Both the position numbers and the translations under genes were made by a program. Positions 55,253 to 64,000 of a stretch of DNA of 64,000 bases are shown piece by piece. The DNA lies in NCBI RefSeq assembly GCF_900100195.1, contig NZ_FNES01000006.1, forward strand, positions 124,001 through 188,000, in the 5' to 3' direction. This DNA is from Billgrantia gudaonensis (GTDB taxonomy: Bacteria > Pseudomonadota > Gammaproteobacteria > Pseudomonadales > Halomonadaceae). Positions within the stretch are counted from its first letter, which is position 1. Every line of letters begins with the position of its first letter. Under the pieces are notes generated by a model. The model ran no database searches and was not told where the DNA came from. It saw only the letters and a program-made list of their open reading frames with translations.

Positions 55253-56434
55253 ATGAGTTCGATCACCCCCGTCACCTGGGACGATCCCTTCCGCCTCGTC
55301 GACCAGCTCAGCGAAGAAGAGCGCATGGTCCACCAGACCGCCCAGGATTACAGCCAGGAGAAGCTGCTTCCCCGGGTGCTCGAGGCCAACCGTCACGAGA
55401 TCTTCCATCGCGAAATCATGAACGAGATGGGCGAACTGGGTTTGCTGGGTGCCACCATCGACGGCTACGGCTGCGCCGGCCTCAACTACGTCAGCTATGG
55501 CCTGATCGCCCGTGAGGTGGAGCGCGTCGACTCCGGCTATCGCAGCGCCATGAGCGTGCAGTCGAGTCTGGTGATGTATCCCATCCACGCCTTCGGCAGC
55601 GAGGCGCAGCGCGAGAAATACCTGCCCAAGCTGGCCAGCGGCGAGTGGGTGGGGGCGTTCGGTCTCACCGAACCCGATCACGGCTCAGACCCGGGCGGCA
55701 TGTCCACTCGCGCCATCCGCACCGATGGCGGCTGGCGTCTCAATGGCACCAAGACCTGGATCACCAATTCGCCCATCGCCGATGTCTTCGTGGTGTGGGC
55801 GCGGGACGACGAGGGCGTGATTCGCGGCTTCATTCTCGAGCAGGGCATGAAGGGGCTTTCCGCACCCAAGATCGAGGGCAAGTTCAGCCTGCGTGCTTCG
55901 GTCACCGGCCAGATCGCCATGCAAGACGTGGAAGTCTCCGATGAGGCACGTTTGCCGGGCGTGACCGGGCTCAAGGGGCCGTTCTCGTGTCTCAACCGGG
56001 CGCGCTACGGCATCGCCTGGGGCAGCATGGGCGCCGCTGAGGCCTGTTGGCACGCCGCCCGCCAGTACACCCTCGATCGCAAACAGTTCGGCCGTCCCCT
56101 GGCCGCCAACCAGCTCATCCAGAAGAAGCTCGCCGACATGCAGACCGAGATCGCCCTGGGCTTGCAGGCGGCGCTGCGCGTAGGGCGTATGATCGACGAC
56201 GGCCAACTGGTGCCGGAGGCGATCTCGCTGATCAAGCGCAACAACTGCGGCAAGGCGCTGGACATCGCCCGGGTGGCGCGCGACATGCACGGCGGCAACG
56301 GTATCGCCGACGAGTACCACGTCATCCGTCACGTGATGAACCTGGAGGCGGTGAACACCTACGAGGGGACTCATGATGTCCACGCGTTGATTCTGGGTAG
56401 GGCACAGACCGGCATCCAGGCCTTTACTGGCTGA
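55253..56434 (+). CDS. gcdH: glutaryl-CoA dehydrogenase
   Basis: A 393-residue decarboxylating acyl-CoA dehydrogenase that converts glutaryl-CoA to crotonyl-CoA. FAD segments are [15 protein letters not shown] near 138, [16 protein letters not shown] near 168, [13 protein letters not shown] near 280, and the catalytic Glu is in [37 protein letters not shown] is typical of GCDH. Ribosome site CGAGGAGCCCGCC precedes the start. It is followed, after a repeat, by a CoA-transferase probably making its substrate. Confidence 0.93.
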   Translation: MSSITPVTWDDPFRLVDQLSEEERMVHQTAQDYSQEKLLPRVLEANRHEIFHREIMNEMGELGLLGATIDGYGCAGLNYVSYGLIAREVERVDSGYRSAMSVQSSLVMYPIHAFGSEAQREKYLPKLASGEWVGAFGLTEPDHGSDPGGMSTRAIRTDGGWRLNGTKTWITNSPIADVFVVWARDDEGVIRGFILEQGMKGLSAPKIEGKFSLRASVTGQIAMQDVEVSDEARLPGVTGLKGPFSCLNRARYGIAWGSMGAAEACWHAARQYTLDRKQFGRPLAANQLIQKKLADMQTEIALGLQAALRVGRMIDDGQLVPEAISLIKRNNCGKALDIARVARDMHGGNGIADEYHVIRHVMNLEAVNTYEGTHDVHALILGRAQTGIQAFTG

Positions 56435-56461
56435 CGGGTAGGCAACAGGAAACGAGTCTAA

Positions 56462-56653
56462 CGAGAGGCGCTGGGAATAAGCCGAAGGGGAGGTCCTATG
56501 CCAGGGGTGAGGAGCGCTGCTCCGAACGGGCAGGCCATGGATGGCCTGCACCGGCCCTGCAAGCGGCGCAGGACGCGAAAGCGCCGCAGGGCCTAGCGTA
56601 CAGGAAGGTATTCACAGCGCCTCCCCGTAGGCTTGTTGCCGGATCAGCCCCGA
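56462..56653. repeat. dispersed intergenic repeat, copy C (inverted)
   Basis: Reverse complement matches copy B almost throughout: CTCGGGGCTGATCCGG, GGGGAGGCGCTGTGA, CTTCCTGTACGCTA, CGCTTGCAGGGCCGGTG, GGCCATCCATGGCC, CCGTTCGGAGCAG and GCTCCTCACCCCTGGC. It fills the gap between gcdH and the CoA-transferase. A pair of these in inverted orientation could recombine. Confidence 0.8.
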
Positions 56654-56671
56654 GTGAGCAAGGAGCTCAAG

Positions 56672-57877
56672 ATGAGCGGACCGCTGGACGGTATCACGGT
56701 ACTCGATATGTCGCGTGTGCTGGCGGGCCCCTGGGCCGGCCAGTTGCTCGCCGACCTGGGCGCCCGGGTGATCAAGGTCGAGCATCCCCAGCGCGGCGAC
56801 GACACGCGCGGCTGGGGGCCGCCATGGCTGGCCGAGGACGACGACCTCGACAGAGTCGCCGCCTACTATTTGTGCGCCAACCGCGGCAAGCGATCGCTGG
56901 CCGTGGACATCGCCACCCGCGAAGGCCAGGCGCTGGTGCGGCGTCTGGCCGCTGGGGCCGACGTGATGCTCGAGAACTTCAAGGTCGGTGGCCTGGCCAA
57001 ATACGGCCTCGACTACGCCAGCCTGAAGTCGGAGAACCCGCGGCTGATCGGCTGCTCCATCACCGGTTTCGGCCAGGACGGCCCCTACGCCCAGCGTGCC
57101 GGCTACGATTTCATGATTCAGGCCATGGGCGGACTGATGAGCGTCAGCGGCGAACCCGATGGCATGCCGATGAAGACCGGTGTGGCGATCACCGATGTGA
57201 TGACGGGGCTCTACGCCACCGTTGGCGTACTCTCGGCGCTGCACGAGCGTAACCGCACCGGAGAAGGTCGCTATATCGACGTGGCTCTGCTCGACGTCCA
57301 GGTGGCGGCGCTGGCCAACCAGGCGCTCAATGCCCTGGTCAGCGGTGCCTCGCCCGAACGTCACGGCAATGCGCATCCCAACATCGTGCCGTATCAGGCC
57401 TTCGCCTGTGCCGATGGCCATCTGGTGCTCACCGTGGGCAACGATGGCCAGTTCGCGCGCCTGGCCGAGCTGCTCGGCCACCCCGAATGGGCGACGGACC
57501 CAGCCTATGCCACCAATGCCGCCCGGGTGGGCAATCGCGAGAAGCTGGTGCCGCAGTTGCAAGCGATCCTGCTGACCCGCGGCCGCGATGCCTGGCTGAC
57601 GGACCTCGAGGCACGCGGCATTCCCGCCGGGCCGATCAATACCGTCAGCGAGGTCTTTGCCGACCCACAGGTCGAGCATCGCCGCATGCATCGCACCCTG
57701 CAGCGCGGCGAGCTCGCGGTGCCGCAGGTGGCCAACCCGCTGCGCTTCGACGGTGAGTCCGCCACCAGCGAGGTGGCGCCGCCGCGCCTGGGCCAGGACA
57801 GCGATGCGATACTCGCCGAGATGGGGCTGACTGCCGATGACATCGCACGGCTGCGCCGTGAGGGAGTGGTGCGCTGA
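56672..57877 (+). CDS. class III CoA-transferase, probably succinyl-CoA:glutarate
   Basis: A 401-residue family III CoA-transferase. LDMSRVLAGPWAGQLLADLGA and VIKVEHPQRGDDTRGWGPP are its N-terminal marks; CSITGFGQDGPYAQRAGYD and KTGVAITDVMTGLYAT hold the active-site region with the conserved Asp. The pairing with gcdH is the usual arrangement for glutarate use in lysine breakdown, so it probably forms glutaryl-CoA. Substrate is inferred from context. AGGAG precedes the ATG at 56672. Confidence 0.88.
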   Translation: MSGPLDGITVLDMSRVLAGPWAGQLLADLGARVIKVEHPQRGDDTRGWGPPWLAEDDDLDRVAAYYLCANRGKRSLAVDIATREGQALVRRLAAGADVMLENFKVGGLAKYGLDYASLKSENPRLIGCSITGFGQDGPYAQRAGYDFMIQAMGGLMSVSGEPDGMPMKTGVAITDVMTGLYATVGVLSALHERNRTGEGRYIDVALLDVQVAALANQALNALVSGASPERHGNAHPNIVPYQAFACADGHLVLTVGNDGQFARLAELLGHPEWATDPAYATNAARVGNREKLVPQLQAILLTRGRDAWLTDLEARGIPAGPINTVSEVFADPQVEHRRMHRTLQRGELAVPQVANPLRFDGESATSEVAPPRLGQDSDAILAEMGLTADDIARLRREGVVR

Positions 57878-57887
57878 GGCATGCGGT

Positions 57888-58652
57888 TCAGCAGTGGGCG
57901 GGCTGGGTGCCTCGGGCGAGGCCGGGGATCGCGATGCTGCCGAGCCCAGGCAGCTTGAGCTCGGGAGCGAGAGGGTCGATGCCGATCACCAGGCCGGCGA
58001 TATTCACCTCCAGCCCTTCCGCAGCGCCCAGGGTGGCGCCGAGCACGCCGCCGAGCGACAACTGCAGGCCACTTCCTCCGGGGGGGATGGCGACGAGCTC
58101 GCGGCCCAGATAGTCCTTGCCGATGGCCGTGGCGGGCAGGGCGACGTCGAGTTCCGGCACCTGGCGCACCAGCCAGGCCACGAAGGTGTTGCTGTTGGGG
58201 CCGGGCCAGGTGCGGTAGACGTCGCGATAGGGATAGTCGGGCAGCAGCGATTCGATGCGCCCGATGGCCGCTGCGGCCGGTGGGCCGCACAGCGTGGCGT
58301 GTACGCTCGGAGTGCTGCCGAACCAGGCTCGGTCGGGAGTGCCAGGTCGCGAACTCAGGGTAGGGCGCCGCCACCCGGTCACCTGGTGGACGGTGTAGCC
58401 CGCCGCGTCCTGGGGCTTGGTGGCGATCCAGGTATGCACGGCGAACAGCCCGCGCCAGTCGAACGCCCGGGCGGAATAGACCTGAACCACGGCTTCGCGG
58501 GTGCGCTGCGGGTCGGGGGCGAGTCCGGCGCTGGAACGGTCGGCGCTGCGCCAGTGGCCCTGCAGATTCACTTCGCCGCTCAGCCACAGGGCGGTGGGGC
58601 CGGTGGCGAGCAGGACCAGCACGATGGCGGTCATGAACAGCCAGCGCTTCAT
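57888..58652 (-). CDS. DUF3750 protein with an N-terminal membrane anchor
   Basis: A 254-residue protein. Residues 5-24 form a membrane segment (LFMTAIVLVLLATGPTALWL). WRSADRSSAGLAPDP, VVQVYSARAFDWRGLFAVHT and WPGPNSNTFVAWLVRQVPEL fit the DUF3750 family, of unknown function. It may be a secreted or anchored hydrolase-like protein, but no catalytic residues are known. It is 6 bases downstream of ppsR on the same strand and convergent with the CoA-transferase. Confidence 0.8.
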   Translation of the reverse strand: MKRWLFMTAIVLVLLATGPTALWLSGEVNLQGHWRSADRSSAGLAPDPQRTREAVVQVYSARAFDWRGLFAVHTWIATKPQDAAGYTVHQVTGWRRPTLSSRPGTPDRAWFGSTPSVHATLCGPPAAAAIGRIESLLPDYPYRDVYRTWPGPNSNTFVAWLVRQVPELDVALPATAIGKDYLGRELVAIPPGGSGLQLSLGGVLGATLGAAEGLEVNIAGLVIGIDPLAPELKLPGLGSIAIPGLARGTQPAHC

Positions 58653-58658
58653 GGTATG

Positions 58659-59492
58659 TCAGTGCGGCGAGAAACGGCGGTGGAGCCCCGTCTCGGCGAT
58701 CATGCGGGTGGAGATCTCCTCGACCGAGAAGCGCGTGGTGTCGATGAACGGAATGTGCATCTGACGATACATCGCCTCCGCCTGCTGAACCTCCTGCATG
58801 CACTGATCCATCGAGCTGTAGCGGCTGTTGGGGCGGCGTTCGTGGCGAATCGCCGCCAGCCGGCGCGGGTCGATGGTCAGGCCGAACAGCTTGTGGCGGT
58901 GGCTGGCCAGTACCCGTGGCAGCTTCAGCGTGCCGTCTTCGTCCTGATCGTCCTCGGTGAGCGGGTAGTTGGCGGCGCGAATGCCGAACTGCAGTGCCAG
59001 GTAGAGCGAGGTGGGCGTCTTGCCGCAGCGCGAGACGCCGATGAGAATGATGTCGGCCTTGTCGTACTGGTGAGTGCGTGCGCCGTCGTCGTTGTCCAGG
59101 GCGAAGTGCACCGAGTGGATGCGGTCCATGTAGACGTCGTCGCGGCCGATGGAATGGGTGCGTCCCACGCTGTAGCTGGAGTGGGTGCCCAGTTCCTCCT
59201 CCAGCGGTTTGAGAAAGGTGGAAAAGATGTCGACCTTGAAACCGAGCGCCTCGCGGATCACCGCGCGCACTTCCTCGTCGACGATGGTATCGATGATGAT
59301 CGGCCGTTCGCCATCGCGTACCGCCGTGGCTTCGATGACCGCCACCAGCGAGTGCGCCTTGTCGAGCGTGTCGATGTAGGGCTTGGTGAGCATGCGGATC
59401 TCGACGTCCTCGAACTGGGCGAGCAGGCTGCGACCCAGGCTCTCGGCGGTGATACCGGTGCCGTCGGAAATGAAGAAGGCGGTACGGGGCAT
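58659..59492 (-). CDS. ppsR: phosphoenolpyruvate synthase regulatory protein
   Basis: A DUF299 bifunctional kinase/phosphorylase that turns PpsA off by ADP-dependent Thr phosphorylation and on by Pi-dependent removal. The 277-residue protein has [19 protein letters not shown] at the start and the P-loop [17 protein letters not shown] (152-168). The motif [11 protein letters not shown] is typical of the group. The start at 59492 (MPRTAFFI) is clear by homology. It is divergent from its target gene ppsA. Confidence 0.96.
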   Translation of the reverse strand: MPRTAFFISDGTGITAESLGRSLLAQFEDVEIRMLTKPYIDTLDKAHSLVAVIEATAVRDGERPIIIDTIVDEEVRAVIREALGFKVDIFSTFLKPLEEELGTHSSYSVGRTHSIGRDDVYMDRIHSVHFALDNDDGARTHQYDKADIILIGVSRCGKTPTSLYLALQFGIRAANYPLTEDDQDEDGTLKLPRVLASHRHKLFGLTIDPRRLAAIRHERRPNSRYSSMDQCMQEVQQAEAMYRQMHIPFIDTTRFSVEEISTRMIAETGLHRRFSPH

Positions 59493-59727
59493 GGCGAGGT
59501 AGGCTTTCGTAACGGGGCGATTCGCCCATTGTCGGGCCTGGCGCTTGCGTCGGCAAGCCGGCTTCGCGCCGCCACTACAGGAACCCGGCCGGACCGGTCG
59601 CTGTTGTAAAAATCCTCCACTGCCTTCGATGTTAGACCAATGGCGAATATGACGCCGAGCGGGTAAGGTGGCGACCATCGCATTGGAGCCTGCCGCGGGC
59701 GCGGGCATCGCAGATCAAGGGGGTCTC

Positions 59728-62100
59728 GTGGAAGCTAACATCCTGTGGTTCGATCAGCTCGGCATGGACGATGTGGAGCGCGTGGGGGGCAAGAACGCCT
59801 CGCTCGGCGAGATGATCTCCAACCTATCGGGAGCCGGGGTGACCGTCCCTGGCGGTTTTGCCACCACGGCTCATGCCTATCGCGAATTTCTCTCCCACGA
59901 AGGGCTCAACGAGCGCATCAACCAGGCGCTGGCGCGCCTGGACGTGGACGATGTCGGAGAGCTCGCCCGCGTGGGCGCGGAGATTCGCCAGTGGGTGATC
60001 GACACGCCGTTGCCCCCGCGCTTCGAGGCGGAGCTGCGCGAGGCCTATGAGGCTCTGGCCGCCAAGCACCCCAATCTCAAGGTGGCAGTGAGAAGCTCGG
60101 CCACTGCCGAAGATCTGCCCGACGCCTCCTTCGCCGGCCAGCAGGAGACCTTTCTCAACATTCAGGGCTTCGACAACGTCAAGCGCGCCGTGCACGAGGT
60201 TTTCGCCTCGCTGTTCAACGACCGCGCCATCTCCTACCGAGTGCATCGTGGCTACGCCCACGAGAACGTGGCACTTTCCGCGGGCATCCAGAAGATGGTG
60301 CGCTCCGAGACCGGCGCCGCCGGGGTGATGTTCACCCTGGACACCGAGTCCGGCTTCCGCGATGCGGTCTTCGTCACTGCCTCCTGGGGCCTTGGCGAAA
60401 CCGTGGTGCAGGGCGCGGTCAATCCCGACGAATTCTACGTCCACAAGCCGACGCTGGCCGCCGGCCGGCCGGCCGTACTGCGCCGCAACCTCGGTTCGAA
60501 GCTGATCAAGATGGTCTACACCGACGACGCCAGCGCCGGAAAGTCGGTCGACACCGTGGACGTGCCGCTGAAGGATCGCGGCCGTTTCTGCATCGATGAC
60601 GGTCAGGTCATGGCGCTGGCCCAGCAAGCGGTGACCATCGAGCAGCACTACGGTCGCCCCATGGACATCGAATGGGCGCTCGACGGCGACGACGGTGCCC
60701 TCTACATCGTCCAGGCGCGTCCCGAGACGGTGGTTTCGCAGCAGGAAGGCGGCAAGCTAGAGCGTTTCCATCTCAAGGAGAAGGGCCGCACCCTGGTGAC
60801 CGGACGGGCCATCGGTCAGCGCATCGGACGCGGTGCCGTCAAGGTGGTCTTCACCCCGAACGACATGGACAAGGTGAACGCCGGCGACGTGCTGGTGACC
60901 GACATGACCGACCCGGACTGGGAGCCGATCATGAAGCGCGCCTCGGCGATCGTCACCAACCGCGGCGGGCGCACCTGCCACGCCGCGATCATCGCCCGCG
61001 AGCTGGGCATTCCCGCCGTGGTGGGCTGTGGCGATGCCACCGAGTCCCTGGCCGACGGCCGTGACGTCACCGTCTCCTGCGCCGAAGGCGATACCGGCCA
61101 CGTCTACGATGGCCTGCTGGAGTTCGACCGCCGCGTCTCCAGCGTCGATGCCATGCCCGAGATCCCCTTCAAGATCATGATGAACGTGGGCAATCCGGAC
61201 CGAGCCTTCGGCTTTGCCGGGTTGCCCAATGCCGGAGTGGGTCTGGCGCGTCTCGAGTTCATCATCAATCGCATGATCGGCGTGCATCCCAAGGCGCTGC
61301 TCGAGTACGACACCCTGCCGCTCGACCTGCAGCAGACCATCGATCTGCGTACCGCCGGTTACAGCGACCCGGTGAGCTTCTACGTCGACAAGCTGGTGGA
61401 GGGCATCTCGACGCTGGCCGCCGCCTTCTATCCGCAGCGGGTCATCGTGCGTCTCTCGGACTTCAAGTCCAACGAGTACGAGAACCTGATCGGCGGCAAG
61501 CTCTACGAGCCGGGCGAGGAAAACCCCATGCTCGGTTTCCGCGGCGCCTCGCGCTACGTATCAGACGCTTTCCGGCCGTGTTTCGAACTCGAGTGCCGGG
61601 CGCTAAAGCGCGTGCGCGACGTGATGGGGCTCGACAATGTCGAGATCATGGTGCCCTTCGTGCGCACCACCGACGAGGCGCGCGAGGTGGTCGATCTGCT
61701 GGCCGCCAACGGTCTGGCCCGTGGCGAGGGCGGTCTCAAGGTGATCATGATGTGCGAACTGCCGGCCAATGCCCTGCTCGCCGACGACTTCCTCGAGCAC
61801 TTCGACGGTTTCTCCATCGGTTCCAACGACCTGACCCAACTGACCCTGGGCCTGGACCGCGATTCGGGCATCGTCGCCCATCTCTTCGACGAGCGGAACC
61901 CGGCGGTCAAGAAGCTGCTCTCCATGGCTATCCAGGCGTGCCGTGCCAAGGGCAAGTACGTGGGGATCTGCGGCCAGGGGCCTTCGGACCATCCGGAGCT
62001 CGCCAAGTGGCTGATGGATCAGGGCATCGATTCGGTGTCGCTCAATCCGGATGCGGTGCTGGAGACCTGGTTCATGCTGGCTGGCGAAACCCTCGCCTGA
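59728..62100 (+). CDS. ppsA: phosphoenolpyruvate synthase
   Basis: Makes PEP from pyruvate and ATP for gluconeogenesis. The 790-residue protein has the N-terminal ATP-grasp [14 protein letters not shown] and [20 protein letters not shown], the phosphohistidine domain [20 protein letters not shown] with catalytic His418 (E. coli His421), and the C-terminal PEP/pyruvate barrel ending [19 protein letters not shown]. The start is a GTG at 59728 with AAGGGGG upstream. Length matches E. coli (792). Regulated by the adjacent PpsR. Confidence 0.97.
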   Translation: MEANILWFDQLGMDDVERVGGKNASLGEMISNLSGAGVTVPGGFATTAHAYREFLSHEGLNERINQALARLDVDDVGELARVGAEIRQWVIDTPLPPRFEAELREAYEALAAKHPNLKVAVRSSATAEDLPDASFAGQQETFLNIQGFDNVKRAVHEVFASLFNDRAISYRVHRGYAHENVALSAGIQKMVRSETGAAGVMFTLDTESGFRDAVFVTASWGLGETVVQGAVNPDEFYVHKPTLAAGRPAVLRRNLGSKLIKMVYTDDASAGKSVDTVDVPLKDRGRFCIDDGQVMALAQQAVTIEQHYGRPMDIEWALDGDDGALYIVQARPETVVSQQEGGKLERFHLKEKGRTLVTGRAIGQRIGRGAVKVVFTPNDMDKVNAGDVLVTDMTDPDWEPIMKRASAIVTNRGGRTCHAAIIARELGIPAVVGCGDATESLADGRDVTVSCAEGDTGHVYDGLLEFDRRVSSVDAMPEIPFKIMMNVGNPDRAFGFAGLPNAGVGLARLEFIINRMIGVHPKALLEYDTLPLDLQQTIDLRTAGYSDPVSFYVDKLVEGISTLAAAFYPQRVIVRLSDFKSNEYENLIGGKLYEPGEENPMLGFRGASRYVSDAFRPCFELECRALKRVRDVMGLDNVEIMVPFVRTTDEAREVVDLLAANGLARGEGGLKVIMMCELPANALLADDFLEHFDGFSIGSNDLTQLTLGLDRDSGIVAHLFDERNPAVKKLLSMAIQACRAKGKYVGICGQGPSDHPELAKWLMDQGIDSVSLNPDAVLETWFMLAGETLA

Positions 62101-62117
62101 GCCGCCAAGTCTCTCCG

Positions 62118-62169
62118 CCCGACGCCCTGCGTCCGGCCGACGCGAGTCCGCCGGGCGCAGGGCGTCGGG
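62118..62169 (+). terminator. large hairpin after ppsA
   Basis: A 14-bp stem (CCCGACGCCCTGCG with complement) has a GC-rich 24-base loop that contains a smaller stem. It lies 17 bases after the ppsA stop; no T-run follows. Confidence 0.6.
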
Positions 62170-62227
62170 GAATCGCCTATGCTGTGTGTCTCCCCCTGAC
62201 AAACGACGATGACGAGGAGAGTCGCGC

Positions 62228-64000
62228 ATGGGTGTTCCACCAGTTTTCGTGTCTCGACGCTGGCCGTTCGCCGGTCTGGCCGCGGTGCTGCTGTCGCTGT
62301 CCTCCGGCCTGAACGCCGAGGCGGATTTTCAGTATCGGATGCCGGCCATCGAGCCGGAAGCGGCTTCCGAACGCGAGGACAAGCCAGGGTGGGCCACCGA
62401 ACGTTTCGCCGTGGCCGCTGCCAATCCGCTGGCCACCGATGCCGGCTACCAGGTGCTCGAGGCGGGTGGTTCGGCCATCGATGCCGCAGTGGCCGTGCAA
62501 ATGGTGCTGACGCTGGTCGAGCCCCAGTCCAGCGGCATCGGTGGCGGTGCTTTCCTGATGCACCATGACGGCGAGGACGTCGTGGCCTACGGCGGGCGAG
62601 AAACGGCTCCCAGCGGTGTGGACGAGACGCTTTTCCTCGACGAGGAGGGGGAGCCGCTCGACTTCACGGCGGCCGTGGCGAGCGGCCTTTCTGTCGGGGT
62701 GCCCGGCACCGTGCGCATGCTCGAGCGCGCCCATCGCGAGCATGGCCGTCTACCCTGGGCGGAGCTCTTCGAGCCGGCCATCCGCCTGGCCGAGGAGGGG
62801 TTCGCGGTCGGCCCGCGCCTGCATGCCAGCCTGGATGGCGATGAGTTGCTGCGTGACGATCCGTTGGCCGGCGTCTACTACTATGACGAGGAAGGCAAGG
62901 CTCTGCCGGTCGGCCACGAGCTCAAGAATCCGGCGCTGGGGGCCATTCTGCGCGTGATCGCCGAAGAGGGGAGCAGTGGCCTGCACACCGGCCGCATTGC
63001 CGAGGATCTGGTGTTCCGCGTGCAGAATCACCCCGAGCGTTCCGGTTCGCTGTCGCAGGAGGATCTTGCCAGCTATGCCGCCAAGACCCGGGAACCGTTG
63101 TGCACGGCATGGCGCGACTACCGGGTATGCGGCTTCCCGCCGCCTTCGTCCGGGCACCTGACCATCATGCAGATTCTCGGCATGCTCGAGCGCTTGCCGG
63201 CACTCGAGTCGCCGCTGGCCGAGGGGCGGCCGAGCGATGCGTGGCTGCATCGTTTTCTGGAGGCTTCGCGGCTGGCTTTCGCCGACCGCAACCAGTACAT
63301 CGCCGACCCTGAGTTCGTCGACGCACCGGGCGGTGACTGGGAAACCCTGCTGGCTCCCGACTATCTATCCTTGCGTGCCGAGCGTATCGGCGAGCGGAGC
63401 TTGGGCAGCGGTGGAGCCGAACCGGGCAACCCCGGCGCGCTGGAAATCGCCTGGGACATCCAGCCTACCCAGCCCGAAGCCGGTACCAGCCATATCAGCA
63501 TCGTCGACGAACACGGCAACGCCCTGGCCATGACCACCACCATCGAGCAGGGCTTCGGCTCGCGGATCATGGCGGATGGCGGTACCGGACTGCCGGGTGG
63601 CTATCTGCTCAACAACGAGCTCACCGATTTCTCCTTCTCCCCCGAAGGCGAGAATGGCAAACCCATTGCCAACCGGGTCGAAGCGGGCAAGCGTCCGCGT
63701 TCCAGCATGAGCCCGACGCTGGTCTTCGACCGCGACAGCAACGAGCTGGTGGCCAGCCTCGGCTCCCCCGGCGGCGCGGCGATCATTCACTACACGGCCA
63801 AGACGCTGGTGGCCATGCTCGACTGGGGCCTCGATGCCCAGCAGGCCCTGGAACTGCCCCATGCGGTCACCTTGGGCGGGCCGGTGTTTCTCGAGGAAGG
63901 CGGTTTTCCTGCCGCGACGCTGGACGCTCTCGAGGCGCTTGGCCATGAGGTCAGCGAGCGCGAGCTGGTCAGTGGCCTGCAGGCGATTCAGGCTACCGAG
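62228..64000 (+). CDS. ggt: gamma-glutamyltransferase, partial
   Basis: 591 codons of a periplasmic gamma-glutamyltranspeptidase, open at the right edge. A signal peptide (WPFAGLAAVLLSLSSGLNA) is followed by AAANPLATDAGYQVLEAGGSAIDAAVA, cited in halves. EPQSSGIGGGAFLM is near residue 98. The autocleavage and nucleophile Thr is Thr420 in GTSHISIVDEHGNALAM, and GSPGGAAIIHYTAKTL is the C-terminal substrate loop. GACGAGGAGAG precedes the ATG. It cleaves glutathione and gamma-glutamyl compounds. Confidence 0.94.
   Translation, partial: MGVPPVFVSRRWPFAGLAAVLLSLSSGLNAEADFQYRMPAIEPEAASEREDKPGWATERFAVAAANPLATDAGYQVLEAGGSAIDAAVAVQMVLTLVEPQSSGIGGGAFLMHHDGEDVVAYGGRETAPSGVDETLFLDEEGEPLDFTAAVASGLSVGVPGTVRMLERAHREHGRLPWAELFEPAIRLAEEGFAVGPRLHASLDGDELLRDDPLAGVYYYDEEGKALPVGHELKNPALGAILRVIAEEGSSGLHTGRIAEDLVFRVQNHPERSGSLSQEDLASYAAKTREPLCTAWRDYRVCGFPPPSSGHLTIMQILGMLERLPALESPLAEGRPSDAWLHRFLEASRLAFADRNQYIADPEFVDAPGGDWETLLAPDYLSLRAERIGERSLGSGGAEPGNPGALEIAWDIQPTQPEAGTSHISIVDEHGNALAMTTTIEQGFGSRIMADGGTGLPGGYLLNNELTDFSFSPEGENGKPIANRVEAGKRPRSSMSPTLVFDRDSNELVASLGSPGGAAIIHYTAKTLVAMLDWGLDAQQALELPHAVTLGGPVFLEEGGFPAATLDALEALGHEVSERELVSGLQAIQATE

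Noticed and set aside
57505..59556. A 680-codon frame on the minus strand across the CoA-transferase, DUF3750 and ppsR
   Set aside because: It overlaps three well-supported genes in other frames and translates to Arg/His-rich low-complexity sequence.

Overview
The window is about 64 kb of dense, GC-rich bacterial chromosome with short intergenic gaps and many 4-bp ATGA stop/start overlaps. Gene content points to a gammaproteobacterium, most likely of the Halomonas group (inference). Supporting features are a lexA/psrA/nagZ neighbourhood as in Pseudomonas, Hda, Mrp, an NCS2-rich purine and pyrimidine salvage set, a polyhydroxyalkanoate phasin, glycerol uptake by an ABC transporter, and acidic proteins. 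I see no prophage, CRISPR array, intact insertion sequence, plasmid origin or rRNA. Both ends cut genes: a YihY-type membrane protein at the left and a gamma-glutamyltransferase at the right.

Layout. 1-9.5 kb: YihY, YqhA and lipoprotein genes, a coiled-coil membrane protein, mrp, dcd, purM-purN, a PerM-type permease with hda, and a phasin preceded by two TGCA-rich dyads. 9.8-15.2 kb: fumC and the glycerol regulon glpD / glpR / glpK. 15.3-18.9 kb: two identical tRNA-Val(GAC) genes, free-methionine-(R)-sulfoxide reductase, and metN-metI-metQ behind a SAM-II-type riboswitch and a terminator. 19.2-24.0 kb: riboflavin synthase, an AzgA-type purine permease, apt, gpt, ung and upp. 24.3-32.2 kb: a glycerol ABC transporter operon (glpS-T-P-Q-U-V type) and a second glpD. 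32.2-39 kb: uraA, a PuuR-like regulator, and the molybdenum cofactor cluster mobA-mobB-moeA-moaC::moaD-moaE-moaA, where MoaC and MoaD are fused. 39-47.7 kb: an H-NS-like protein with an AT-hook-like tail, an RNase J family protein, purU, a CbiM-like membrane protein, lexA-dinB, psrA, an L,D-transpeptidase, nagZ and hpt. 47.8-58 kb: acyl-CoA and branched-chain catabolism (acyl-CoA synthetase, LiuR-type regulator, acyl-CoA dehydrogenase, 3-hydroxyisobutyryl-CoA hydrolase, mmsB), a MATE pump, and glutaryl-CoA dehydrogenase with a class III CoA-transferase. 58-64 kb: a DUF3750 protein, ppsR divergent from ppsA, and the start of ggt.

How the parts work together. Two glycerol systems share the window. 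One is a kinase/dehydrogenase/repressor set; the other is a high-affinity ABC importer followed by its own dehydrogenase. The importer's two ATPases have complementary lesions, which predicts one consensus and one degenerate ATP site. Methionine import appears to be controlled by S-adenosylmethionine through premature termination. Valine degradation and glutarate degradation genes sit near a LiuR-type operator. PpsR and PpsA form the usual regulator/enzyme pair for gluconeogenesis.

The most interesting non-coding items are the metN leader, a dispersed intergenic repeat present three times (about 16.1, 23.1 and 56.5 kb), a perfect 9-2-9 dyad at 50.2 kb, and what looks like a solitary IS3-family end at 47.8 kb that now forms part of a terminator-like hairpin. 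I did not find an entirely new multi-gene system.
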